Shown piece by piece: positions 1 through 7,187 of a stretch of DNA of 55,205 bases. This DNA is from JBAPRR01 sp049281195 (GTDB lineage: Bacteria; Actinomycetota; Acidimicrobiia; Acidimicrobiales; CAVXTF01): positions 1 through 55,205 of the forward strand of contig JBAPRR010000301.1 in assembly GCA_049281195.1 (NCBI GenBank). The letters run 5' to 3'. Made by a program: the position numbers and the translations under genes. The notes below the pieces were generated by a model. The model worked only from the letters and a program-made list of their open reading frames with translations, was not told the origin of the DNA and ran no database searches. Numbering within the stretch: the first letter of the stretch is position 1; each line of letters starts with the position of its first letter.

Positions 1-2
1 GG

Positions 3-551
3 TCTGGCGTATTCGAAAGATTCCCGAAGCTCCGCTTCGGTGTCACTGAAGCCGGATGCTGGTGGGTTCCTGGACTCCTGTGGTTCTGGGACCGTCTATT
101 CCTCGGGCAGAAGGGCGCGGAGAAGCTGGCTTCACTCGGTCTTCAAACGATGCCCAGCGAGACTTTCGACAGAAACTGCTTCATCGGTGCGTCCAATACG
201 AAGCGTCGCGAGATCGGCATGCGCTACGAGATCGGAATCGACAACATGTTGTGGGGAAACGACTTCCCCCATCCTGAGGGCACCTGGCCCAACTCGCGGA
301 CCTGGCTCGAAAAGACCTATCACGACGTCCCTGTCGCCGAGACCCGCCGGATGATCGGCGAGTCGGCGGCCGAGGTTTACGGCTTCGACCTGTCGTCGCT
401 TTCAGAAGTGGCAGAACGGCTCCGTGTAACGCCCGAGAGTCTCGGTCAGAAAGACGACGAAGTGGCGATCGCCGCGTGGAAGGACCACAAAGAGGTGGGG
501 CGCCATTGGCTGACCGGTCACGACTTCCCGCTCGCATCGGTCCACATCTGA
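3..551 (+). CDS. Amidohydrolase-family metal-dependent hydrolase, C-terminal part (5' end outside window)
   Basis: The frame is open from the first complete codon at position 3 to a TGA at 549-551, giving the last 182 residues. The start lies upstream of the window. The early stretch (FERFPKLRFGVTEAGCWW) and the later WGNDFPHPEGTWPNS are typical of the amidohydrolase-2 (TIM-barrel, 2-amino-3-carboxymuconate semialdehyde decarboxylase-like) family, in which the Asp of the W-G-N/S-D-F-P-H block is a metal or catalytic residue. The preceding glycine-rich barrel strands and N-terminal metal His residues would be off-window. Many such actinobacterial proteins sit in lipid, steroid or aromatic catabolic clusters, but no neighbour here shows which. 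The substrate cannot be told. The family call is firm, the reaction is not. Confidence 0.85.
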   Translation, partial: SGVFERFPKLRFGVTEAGCWWVPGLLWFWDRLFLGQKGAEKLASLGLQTMPSETFDRNCFIGASNTKRREIGMRYEIGIDNMLWGNDFPHPEGTWPNSRTWLEKTYHDVPVAETRRMIGESAAEVYGFDLSSLSEVAERLRVTPESLGQKDDEVAIAAWKDHKEVGRHWLTGHDFPLASVHI

Positions 552-596
552 CACCGACAGGACGGCGCCGTCCGCCGAACGGGCACGGGCCGATAC

Positions 597-1952
597 CTAC
601 GAAGCTGTAACTCGTTGTCGCAGGCCAGATTTGGCGCGCCCGTAGCCGACGGGGAAGATCGGATCCTTCGCTCCAGCCAAGCCTCGGGGATCATCCGGTC
701 GATCAGGCGCGGGCTCAGGATTCCATTTGCCGCCATGGCCTGGTCGCGGGTCGTCGGGTTTCGCACGCTCGGTTTCCCACATCAACAGCGCGATGAATCC
801 GGTCGTCAAGACCGCTATCAGTAGGAACCCTATGCAGATGGCATGAAGTCCGCCCGAGTCCGAGACAGCAGTGATCTGATGGCTGTACGCAATCGCTCCA
901 GGGTCACCACGCAAGACCGGTTGCAAACCGCTTACGCCGAATAAGAGACGTCGACCGTTATAGAGCCAGTGCTGTAACGATGGCACGTTGATCATCAGTG
1001 CGATCGTTCCGGAACTGAGAACGGCTACGAACAGCGCTCCTACGATGTTCGCGAGAAGGCCGGCTGCCACGAACTGACGCATCTGATCCCCTATTGGCGG
1101 AGGTGGATCGCTCGATGCTGATTTTCGATAAGCAATGGCACCGGCCACACCTGGGCCACACACCACGAGGATCCACGCGAGAAGGACCAGCGGATCGATG
1201 TCGGAGCCCGCGATCCACGGGTTCGTAGCCACTTTGCTTATCCCAAGGGGAGCGACCATGTACATGACGACGCCGAGAAGAAGGCCTAGTCCGGCGCCGA
1301 CAACGAGCGTGGTCGAGGTGACGCGCGAACGCCGCGAAGTCATCCAGACAATGGCGGCCGCGTATAGCGCCATGGGGACCAAAAAGGAAACGATCTCAGT
1401 TAGCCAGATGTTCTGCGCTCCGCTGTGGGACCCATTGATAGCTCGGTAAAGAAGCAGTGGAACATTCCCGCGCGGCAACTGGAAGGAGAACTGCTCAATG
1501 GCGGCCCTCGAAGGTAACAACGCCAGCAGACTGACGTACGCACTGATCCGCAGGAATCTGGCTATACGGCCGTCGCCCACAGGGCCCAGGATCAGCCGCG
1601 AAACGACGGCCAGCACCGCGAGCATCAGGACCATCCCGAACGCATCGACCCGGTTGAGTTCAGTGGAGAGCATGGCTGACGACCCTGGCCAAACTTCCCA
1701 CACGATTGATGCACCAGCGATTGTGAAAAGTAGCGTGGTCACGACCCGGCGACGCACCGACAACTCCTGAGCGACAAGGCGCACAACGCCCACGCGCCAG
1801 AAGAACCGCGGCAGCCCGCGAGAAACCTCCGGTAATTCGGCCCAGACCGCCTCGACCCATTCGCGCTCTTTGGCTGGGAGCAGGCGAACGATGCAGCGAG
1901 CAGCCGCGGCTGCCGCGCGGCTCAGAGGCGAGCGCCTCGATCCCTCCAACAC
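597..1952 (-). CDS. Multi-pass membrane protein, function unknown, paired with PadR regulator
   Basis: 451 residues from a GTG start at 1952. The N-terminal 60 residues are cytosolic and carry a block (AKEREWVEAVWAELPEV) seen in a group of actinobacterial membrane proteins. About eight hydrophobic segments follow, roughly at residues 70-92, 105-128, 140-158, 190-210, 218-240, 255-276, 297-325 and 370-393. The tail (about 400-451) is charged and Pro-rich, so probably cytosolic. There is no ABC, transporter or enzyme motif that I recognise. It is transcribed divergently from a PadR-type regulator with only 66 bp between the start codons, and PadR genes often control the adjacent membrane protein. 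No good ribosome binding site precedes the GTG; a palindrome ends about 9 bp upstream of it, so the start or the transcript start may be unusual (leaderless). Confidence 0.75.
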   Translation of the reverse strand: MLEGSRRSPLSRAAAAAARCIVRLLPAKEREWVEAVWAELPEVSRGLPRFFWRVGVVRLVAQELSVRRRVVTTLLFTIAGASIVWEVWPGSSAMLSTELNRVDAFGMVLMLAVLAVVSRLILGPVGDGRIARFLRISAYVSLLALLPSRAAIEQFSFQLPRGNVPLLLYRAINGSHSGAQNIWLTEIVSFLVPMALYAAAIVWMTSRRSRVTSTTLVVGAGLGLLLGVVMYMVAPLGISKVATNPWIAGSDIDPLVLLAWILVVCGPGVAGAIAYRKSASSDPPPPIGDQMRQFVAAGLLANIVGALFVAVLSSGTIALMINVPSLQHWLYNGRRLLFGVSGLQPVLRGDPGAIAYSHQITAVSDSGGLHAICIGFLLIAVLTTGFIALLMWETERAKPDDPRPGHGGKWNPEPAPDRPDDPRGLAGAKDPIFPVGYGRAKSGLRQRVTAS

Positions 1953-1960
1953 CCAATAAG

Positions 1961-2009
1961 TCTACATAGGTAGAATGAAAATATCCAGCCCAAGTTCTAT
2001 CTAAGTAGA
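1961..2009. promoter_or_regulatory. Twin palindromic operators in the divergent membrane-protein/PadR promoter region
   Basis: Two 14-bp elements lie 35 bp apart centre to centre: TCTACATAGGTAGA at 1961-1974 (arms TCTAC/GTAGA perfect, spacer ATAG) and TCTATCTAAGTAGA at 1996-2009 (one mismatch between arms). They share the consensus TCTAYMTARGTAGA and fill most of the 66 bp between the two start codons. PadR regulators bind dyads of this size and commonly repress their own gene and a divergent neighbour, so these are the obvious candidate sites. The spacing of about three and a third helical turns would permit cooperative binding by two dimers. That PadR binds here is inference. Confidence 0.6.
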
Positions 2010-2018
2010 GTTAATACC

Positions 2019-2348
2019 GTGGTCCGTGATCGTGAGTTCTCAGCGCAGACGCTGACAGTAATGAGTGCTCTGTGCTCACGACCCCGGGGATGGCACCACG
2101 GCTATGACGTGGCCCAGTCAACCGGACTCAAATCGGGAACGCTCTACCCCATATTGATTCGATTGGCCGATCGCGGATTGTTAGAGGCGTGCTGGGAAGA
2201 TGAGCAGCCCGCAGGCAGACCCAGGCGGCACCTTTACCGCCTTACGAGCGAAGGGTTGGCTCGGGCGAAACAGGAGCTGGCCTGTGTTCCGGCCGGGCCG
2301 GTTCGAGAGAAAGTCCCAAGGGCACGCGTCCGACCGGCGGTGACCTGA
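2019..2348 (+). CDS. PadR-family transcriptional regulator
   Basis: 109 residues from GTG 2019. It is a compact winged-helix protein: FSAQTLTVMSAL (helix 1), HGYDVAQSTGLKSGTLYPILIRLADRGLL (helix-turn-helix with the characteristic SGTLYPxLxRLxxRGLL of PadR), then the wing GRPRRHLYRLTSEG. It is short for the family, with only a stub of the C-terminal dimerisation helix (PadR subfamily 2 type), ending in a basic, Pro-rich tail. It is divergent from the eight-segment membrane protein and is likely autoregulated through the twin palindromes just upstream. The effector is unknown. The Shine-Dalgarno is weak. Confidence 0.88.
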   Translation: MVRDREFSAQTLTVMSALCSRPRGWHHGYDVAQSTGLKSGTLYPILIRLADRGLLEACWEDEQPAGRPRRHLYRLTSEGLARAKQELACVPAGPVREKVPRARVRPAVT

Positions 2349-2423
2349 AGAACCGCTAAATCATCGTGGCCTTCAGGTAGGTGCTCCGTAACAACCGAAA
2401 TCCAGTGAAGGTTCCAGTCAGTT

Positions 2424-2810
2424 TTAGGAGCCTTGGGATTGGTCCAAGAGCTCGACCAGTTTTCGCGGTGCCACCGTACGGTATGCGTCTTCGCAGATGG
2501 CGTCGATGTCGTCCCAATCGAGGCCTGTATCGAGGCGGACACCGATCCAGCCCCGATGACCCACGTACGGCGGCTTGAAGAAATGATCGGGCTCCTGCTC
2601 GACCAGCTCGAGCTGAGCCCCCGGCGGTGCGGCGCACCACAGGTGCGGAAATTCGTCTGCGTGGTGACCGTTGAGCCAGGCGTTGACGAAAGTCGACTTG
2701 TCGCGCACGAAGAAGCTCGGAGCGCCGTGACTGAGCCGTTCGGTTGCTTCGGGAAACGAAAGACAGATCTCCCTCAGCTTTTCGAGCGTCCGATCGGAGT
2801 TTTTGGCCAA
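2424..2810 (-). CDS. MmcQ/YjbR family protein
   Basis: 128 residues. The sequence has the MmcQ/YjbR layout: an N-terminal helix with LREICLSFPEATERLSHGAPSFFVRDKSTFVNAW, a central GAQLELVEQEPDHFFKPPYVGHRGWIGVRLD block and the final helix DIDAICEDAYRTVAPRKLVELL. The fold resembles a small double-wing DNA-binding domain, but its cellular role is not established. It is the last gene of a minus-strand run (MarR regulator, secreted protein, this gene) and begins 13 bp after the stop of the secreted protein gene, so it is probably cotranscribed, although no shared function is evident. Confidence 0.85.
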   Translation of the reverse strand: MAKNSDRTLEKLREICLSFPEATERLSHGAPSFFVRDKSTFVNAWLNGHHADEFPHLWCAAPPGAQLELVEQEPDHFFKPPYVGHRGWIGVRLDTGLDWDDIDAICEDAYRTVAPRKLVELLDQSQGS

Positions 2811-2823
2811 GGCCGGTGGGAGA

Positions 2824-3546
2824 TCAGCCGTAGCTGACCGTGAACGCGTCGCCGCCGGCGATGGGGCCGGCGCTGTCGATCACCTTCTTGCCTCTTTTGC
2901 CGGTCAGCTTTGTCGTCGAATACCCACCTAGTGGATTACCTGAGATCTTGACGGCGGTGAACTTCACCTTGCTGAAGCGGGTGTCCTTGGAGACGATCGC
3001 CGGATATACGACAACGACGGCCACGGTGTCTGTTACAGAAAACGAATGACCCGACGCGGACTGGGTCGTCCCTCCGGCGGTCACACTGATATCCCCCGAA
3101 GACTTGATCGAGACGTCCACCTCTTCTTTGGGGGTAAACGTCAGCGTCAAGTACTTGCTCACTCCCTGCGCCGGGAAGTCGCATAGGAAGATGTACGAAG
3201 CGGTGGAACTGGTGCAACGTCCGATGAGGCTGGCGACGGCCTCGGCGGTCGATCCGTCACCCTGCTCGAGATTGACCGCGTCGTAAGCAGAAGATGCCGA
3301 AGTGCATGTGAGCTTCGGGACGTGAAAGGTGTCGGACGCCGAGCTCGCAGAGGCTGTCGCCGCGTCATAGCCGGCTTCGACAACGGTGGGGCTCTTCGAA
3401 TTCGGCGGGTTAACGATCGACCGAGCCGTGGCCGGTAACGCTGACGCCGCAAGAAGCGCCAACGAACAGAGCACGACGACGACCGCACCGGAGGCCGGCC
3501 GCGGCCGTAGCCTGCCCGGCGCCAAAACGTCTTTGCATATCCCCAT
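2824..3546 (-). CDS. Secreted protein, degenerate G1 (eqolisin) peptidase-like beta-sandwich
   Basis: 240 residues from ATG 3546. The frame stays open further upstream, but that part overlaps the MarR gene and codes for nonsense, so I take the ATG just before a clear signal peptide (basic residues, then AVVVVLCSLALLAASALPATARS; cleavage near residue 42). The mature part, from FHVPKLTC (75-81) through CTSSTASYIFLCDFP (111-125) to the C-terminal beta strands, follows the pattern of secreted G1 glutamic-peptidase-like proteins (VPxxxC, a second Cys, then TASYxAWYE-like). In my rough alignment the catalytic Gln position falls on AEAV (about 101-104) and the catalytic Glu on CDF (122-124), so the peptidase pair seems absent. 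It may be a binding or inactive relative. The family link is moderate to weak; secretion is well supported. Confidence 0.6.
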   Translation of the reverse strand: MGICKDVLAPGRLRPRPASGAVVVVLCSLALLAASALPATARSIVNPPNSKSPTVVEAGYDAATASASSASDTFHVPKLTCTSASSAYDAVNLEQGDGSTAEAVASLIGRCTSSTASYIFLCDFPAQGVSKYLTLTFTPKEEVDVSIKSSGDISVTAGGTTQSASGHSFSVTDTVAVVVVYPAIVSKDTRFSKVKFTAVKISGNPLGGYSTTKLTGKRGKKVIDSAGPIAGGDAFTVSYG

Positions 3547-3581
3547 GTTTTGCGACGCTAGCAGTCGCCTTGTCGCCGGGC

Positions 3582-4070
3582 TCAGGGATCGAATGGGGCC
3601 ACGACCCTCTTGAGCAGCGAAGAGAGCAGGACTCGCTCCTCGGCGTCGAGCGAGCCCAGGATCGCCTCCTCCCGTTGCATCAGATCCGCGAAGGCCGCAT
3701 CGACTCTTCTGCGTCCCGCGGCGGTTATCTGAACCCGCACAGATCGGGCGTCGCGGGGATCCGGGCGGCGCCTGACCAGTCCCCTGTCCTCCAGGTGGTC
3801 CAGCCGGTTGGTCATCGTCCCAGAGGTGACAAGTGTCTGCGCCAGAAGCTGCCCCGGCGACTGGTCGGGCGGTGAGACGGCGCGCCGCAACGCTGAGAGG
3901 ACGTCGAAGCTCCATATCTCCAGGTCGTGGCGGGCGAAAACGGCGTTTCGCTGGCGATCCAGGTGCCTCGCCAGCCGCGACACCCTGGACAGCACCTCGA
4001 GCGGGCTCACATCCAGGTCGGGAAGGGCGCTAGTCCAGCCTCGGACCAGGCGGTCGACCTCGTCGTCCAT
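3582..4070 (-). CDS. MarR-family regulator of the UrtR/TamR (HucR-like) type
   Basis: 162 residues from ATG 4070 (MDDEVDRL); an in-frame upstream extension looks non-coding. The N-terminal helix with W(12), PDLD and SPLEVLSRVSRLARHL, followed by the winged helix (LLAQTLVTSGTMTNRLDHLEDRGLVRRRPDPRDARSVRVQIT), matches the UrtR subfamily, whose extra N-terminal helix and conserved Trp, Asp and Arg residues form a ligand pocket for urate in HucR or for citrate/aconitates in Streptomyces TamR. It is divergent from aconitase, and two copies of a TCTTGA-N2-TCAAGA palindrome lie between them. Known TamR controls aconitase genes, so I infer this protein senses citrate-cycle tricarboxylates and represses acn and itself. 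Ligand and targets are inference; the family call is strong. Confidence 0.88.
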   Translation of the reverse strand: MDDEVDRLVRGWTSALPDLDVSPLEVLSRVSRLARHLDRQRNAVFARHDLEIWSFDVLSALRRAVSPPDQSPGQLLAQTLVTSGTMTNRLDHLEDRGLVRRRPDPRDARSVRVQITAAGRRRVDAAFADLMQREEAILGSLDAEERVLLSSLLKRVVAPFDP

Positions 4071-4165
4071 CTGAAGCACCTCCACTCGTGACCCCCCACC
4101 GGAGTGCGGCAATAGGAACCGGGCCGGGGGAAATCGGCCTAGGGCAATCGGTCGAGACAAATATA

Positions 4166-4213
4166 TCTTGACATCAAGAGGTATCGGTTGGATACTTCTC
4201 TTGACATCAAGAG
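4166..4213 (+). promoter_or_regulatory. acn promoter overlapped by two identical MarR-type palindromes
   Basis: The core TCTTGACATCAAGA occurs exactly twice, at 4166-4179 and 4199-4212 (33 bp apart, about three helical turns), each with perfect 6-bp arms; the second extends to CTCTTGACATCAAGAG at 4198-4213. The first contains a consensus -35 hexamer TTGACA (4168-4173), followed after exactly 17 bp by GATACT (4191-4196), a good -10. Transcription would then start near 4203, inside the second palindrome. One site thus covers the -35 and the other the start site of the aconitase gene at 4264, and both could also act on the divergent MarR gene. Confidence 0.75.
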
Positions 4214-4263
4214 ACTTTGCGTCTCGAGAAATTATGGAACATCGAGAGATTTGGGGGTTCTAA

Positions 4264-6597
4264 ATGCCCGACGCCAGCCGCGACCCACAAGCTCCGGCGC
4301 TCGAACCGGCCGACATCGCCATACGGCTCTACGAGACGCTCCCGGGAAAACTCGAGTCGGTTCACAAAAGACTCGCACGCCCACTCACGCTGGCCGAAAA
4401 GATCCTTTTCAGTCATCTGCGCGACCCGGCCGCGGACGTCGAACGCGGGCACACCTATGCCGATCTCGATCCCGACAGGCTCGCACTTCAGGACGCGCTG
4501 GCACAGATCGTCGCCCTCCAGTTCATGACCGCAGGGTTGGACGACGTATTGATACCTACGACCGTTCATTGCGACCATCTGATAACAGCGCGGGTCGGCG
4601 CCGCGACCGATCTCGGCACCGCGCGCGACGTCAACGCCGAGGTGTACGACTTCCTGCGATCTGTTTGTGATCGCTACGGCATCGGGTTCTGGGAGCCGGG
4701 ATCGGGGATCATCCATCAAGTCGTCCTCGAAAATTACGCGTTCCCCGGCGGGATGATGATCGGGACGGACAGCCACACGCCGAACGCGGGCGGGCTCGGA
4801 ATGGTCGCCGTCGGTGTGGGCGGTGGCGACGCCATCGATATCATGACCGGACTCCCCTTCAATCTTCGTTGGCCGCAACTCATCGGTGTGCACCTGACCG
4901 GCGAGCTGTCGGGATGGACCGCAGCCAAAGACGTGATCCTTCGTGTAGCCGGAGTCCTCGGAACGAGCGGAGGGACGGGCGCGATCGTCGAGTACTTCGG
5001 TCCGGGTGCCGAAAGCATCAGCGCCACGGGCAAGGCCACGATCTGCAACATGGGAGCGGAGCTCGGAGCGACGACGTCGCTGTTCGGCTACGACGCGAAC
5101 ACGGCCTCGTATCTGCGCGGCACCTTCCGTTCCGACATCGCGGACGCAGCCGACCAGGTGAGCGCCGACCTCCGATGCGACCCGGAGGTCGAGAGCGATC
5201 CAGGCAAATATTTCGACCAGGTGGTGGAGATCGACCTGTCCGAGCTGCGTCCCTTGATAAACGGCCCAGACACTCCCGACCTTTCGCACCGGGTCGGAGA
5301 GGTCGCCAATTGGGCCCGGTCGAACGGGGTGCCGGTCGAAATCTCGTCCGCGCTCGTGGGTTCGTGCACCAACTCGTCCTACGAGGACATAGCCAGGGCC
5401 GCGTCGATCGCCAGACAGGCATCCGCCAGTGGTCTCAAAACGCGAGTGCCCTTCTACGTGACCCCCGGATCCGAACAGATCCGGGCGACGATCGAGCGTG
5501 ACGGCCTTTTGTCGGACCTCGTGGCGATCGGGGCGACGGTTCTCGCCAACGCATGCGGGCCGTGTATCGGGCAATGGGACAGAGCGGGTCTGGTGGCGGG
5601 CACCAAGAACACCATCGTGACGAGCTACAACCGGAACTTCTCGAAGAGAAACGACGGGAGCGCCGACACGTCGGCATTTCTGGCCTCCCCGGAGACGGTG
5701 GTGGCATATGCGCTCGCCGGAACCCTCGACTTCGATCCGGCCACCGACAAGCTGACCGCGCCGGACGGCTCTGCCGTGGCGCTGGCCGCTCCAGCCGGTT
5801 CAGTGCTTCCTCCGGCGGGCTTCAAACAATCCGAGATCTCGAGGGACGGGTCGTTGGACGGGCCGGTAGATCGCGGCAGCATCGAGATCGCGGTCTCACC
5901 GACCTCCGAACGCCTCCAGTTACTGGAGCCGTTTGCGGAGTGGGACGGGAACGACTATCTCGGCATGCCGGTGGCGGTGAAGGCACGAGGCAAGTGCACG
6001 ACAGACCACATCTCGGCGGCGGGACCCTGGCTCGCCTACCGCGGACATCTGGAGAACATCTCGGGGAACCTCTTTGTGGGAGCGACCAACGCGTTCACCG
6101 GCGCCACAGGGGAAGGGAAAGACCCCATCGACGCGACCACGAAGCCGTACCCGGAGGTCGCCAAGCATCTGAGCCTGAAGGGCGTCAAATGGTGCGTGGT
6201 GGGAGACCAGAATTATGGCGAAGGTTCTTCGAGAGAGCTTGCCGCCATGGAGCCGCGCTACCGGGGAGCGGTGGTCGTCTTTGCGAAATCGTTCGCACGG
6301 ATCCACGAGACGAATCTGAAGAAGCAGGGAATCCTGCCCCTTGTCTTCACAGAGGAAAGCACTTACGACCTGATCGAACAGGACGATCTGATCAACGTCG
6401 TCGGGCTTGCGGGACTAGCCCCCGAGAAGCTCGTGAACTGCAGCATCTCCAAGCCCGATGGTTCGAGTGTTGCGTTCAGCTGCTCTCACACCCTCAGCGC
6501 GGAACAGATCGAATGGTTCGAGAAAGGAAGCGCTCTGAACGTGATCAGGGATGGAACTGCTCTTGCAGTCCCGTCACCGCGTTCAGTGGCCCGGTAA
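4264..6597 (+). CDS. acn: Aconitate hydratase, mitochondrial type
   Basis: 777 residues from ATG 4264. It interconverts citrate and isocitrate through cis-aconitate in the TCA cycle, using a [4Fe-4S] cluster. The three cluster cysteines are visible: C368 in LVGSCTNSS and C431/C434 in ANACGPCIGQW. Other signatures are PTTVHCDHLI (99-107), GIGFWEPGSGIIHQ, MIGTDSHTPNAGGLG (165-179), and the swivel domain with KGKCTTDHIS-like and GEGSSRELAAMEPR blocks. Length and sequence match the mitochondrial-type family rather than the ~900-residue bacterial AcnA/IRP form. It is preceded by two MarR operators, as for aconitases under TamR. Its 3' end overlaps the convergent lipoprotein gene by 53 bp. The cytosolic enzyme assignment is firm. 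Confidence 0.96.
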   Translation: MPDASRDPQAPALEPADIAIRLYETLPGKLESVHKRLARPLTLAEKILFSHLRDPAADVERGHTYADLDPDRLALQDALAQIVALQFMTAGLDDVLIPTTVHCDHLITARVGAATDLGTARDVNAEVYDFLRSVCDRYGIGFWEPGSGIIHQVVLENYAFPGGMMIGTDSHTPNAGGLGMVAVGVGGGDAIDIMTGLPFNLRWPQLIGVHLTGELSGWTAAKDVILRVAGVLGTSGGTGAIVEYFGPGAESISATGKATICNMGAELGATTSLFGYDANTASYLRGTFRSDIADAADQVSADLRCDPEVESDPGKYFDQVVEIDLSELRPLINGPDTPDLSHRVGEVANWARSNGVPVEISSALVGSCTNSSYEDIARAASIARQASASGLKTRVPFYVTPGSEQIRATIERDGLLSDLVAIGATVLANACGPCIGQWDRAGLVAGTKNTIVTSYNRNFSKRNDGSADTSAFLASPETVVAYALAGTLDFDPATDKLTAPDGSAVALAAPAGSVLPPAGFKQSEISRDGSLDGPVDRGSIEIAVSPTSERLQLLEPFAEWDGNDYLGMPVAVKARGKCTTDHISAAGPWLAYRGHLENISGNLFVGATNAFTGATGEGKDPIDATTKPYPEVAKHLSLKGVKWCVVGDQNYGEGSSRELAAMEPRYRGAVVVFAKSFARIHETNLKKQGILPLVFTEESTYDLIEQDDLINVVGLAGLAPEKLVNCSISKPDGSSVAFSCSHTLSAEQIEWFEKGSALNVIRDGTALAVPSPRSVAR

Positions 6598-7126
6598 TCA
6601 GAAAGACCCGGGTGTCCTCGTCGGTCGGCAGGTATGCGAACAGCTGACCTTCTGAGATCGTCTGCGACTCGGTGCCGCCGACGAGCGACAGGACCTGTAT
6701 CGATATTCCGGGTACGACTGTTATCACTTCGGTCGAAGACGACGAGTAGTTGTACTGGAAGTCGTCGGGTCCACCACAGTGCATGGTGGTTGGATTTCCG
6801 GTGACCGTCAGTCCCCCACTCGAGTCCGTCACTGACGACACGATGCGGATGTAATGGAGCTCCGCCTTCTGCTGGCACGTCATCTCGTCAGTCGGAATCG
6901 TCGAAGTTGTCGTCGACGTGGGACCCGACGAGGTCGTCACGGGAACGGTCGTCAGCGGAACCGACGTAACCGGCACTGACGACTGCGTCGTTGGAACGGA
7001 TCCCGTGGTGGAAGTAGTCGAGCTGGTCGGGTGCGATGACGCACCCGGCGTCGAACCGCACGCGACCAGCCCGATAGAACAAGCCACTCCCGCTAAGCAG
7101 AATCCCAGAATCGAACTACCTCGCAT
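6545..7126 (-). CDS. Lipoprotein with Ser/Thr-rich linker, function unknown
   Basis: 193 residues. The N-terminus is a lipoprotein signal: MRGSSILGFCLAGVACSIGLVAC with lipobox LVAC, the acylated Cys at residue 23. A low-complexity Ser/Thr/Val/Pro linker covers about residues 25-77. The folded part (about 78-193) begins with a Cys-containing TCQQKAELHYIRIVSSV, is rich in beta strands and has two Cys residues that could form a disulphide. I recognise no family. It sits downstream of lon on the same strand, but a 13-bp-stem hairpin fills the gap and ends 5 bp before the start codon, leaving no free ribosome binding site. Its last 53 bp overlap the convergent end of acn. It is probably anchored to the outer face of the membrane. 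Confidence 0.75.
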   Translation of the reverse strand: MRGSSILGFCLAGVACSIGLVACGSTPGASSHPTSSTTSTTGSVPTTQSSVPVTSVPLTTVPVTTSSGPTSTTTSTIPTDEMTCQQKAELHYIRIVSSVTDSSGGLTVTGNPTTMHCGGPDDFQYNYSSSSTEVITVVPGISIQVLSLVGGTESQTISEGQLFAYLPTDEDTRVFLITGPLNAVTGLQEQFHP

Positions 7127-7131
7127 CGCGA

Positions 7132-7161
7132 CGCGGACGGTAGCAGCAGCTACCGTCCGCG
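7132..7161 (-). terminator. Strong hairpin after lon and directly before the lipoprotein start
   Basis: A perfect inverted repeat with 13-bp arms (7132-7144 and 7149-7161) and a 4-nt loop. No T-run follows. It lies 27 bp beyond the lon stop codon, fitting a terminator for lon, yet it ends only 5 bp upstream of the lipoprotein ATG (7126) and contains the place where that gene's ribosome binding site should be. It could therefore also affect lipoprotein translation. Confidence 0.6.
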
Positions 7162-7187
7162 CTGGTCAATTCTCAGCAGGTCAATGC

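Noticed and set aside
3547..3915. Upstream extension of the secreted-protein frame (about 120 more codons)
   Set aside because: It overlaps the MarR gene on the same strand in another frame, has no homology-like sequence, and a signal peptide begins at the ATG at 3546.
4207..5574. 455-codon open frame antisense to aconitase
   Set aside because: Shadow of acn in GC-rich DNA; no recognisable motif and the sense gene is certain.
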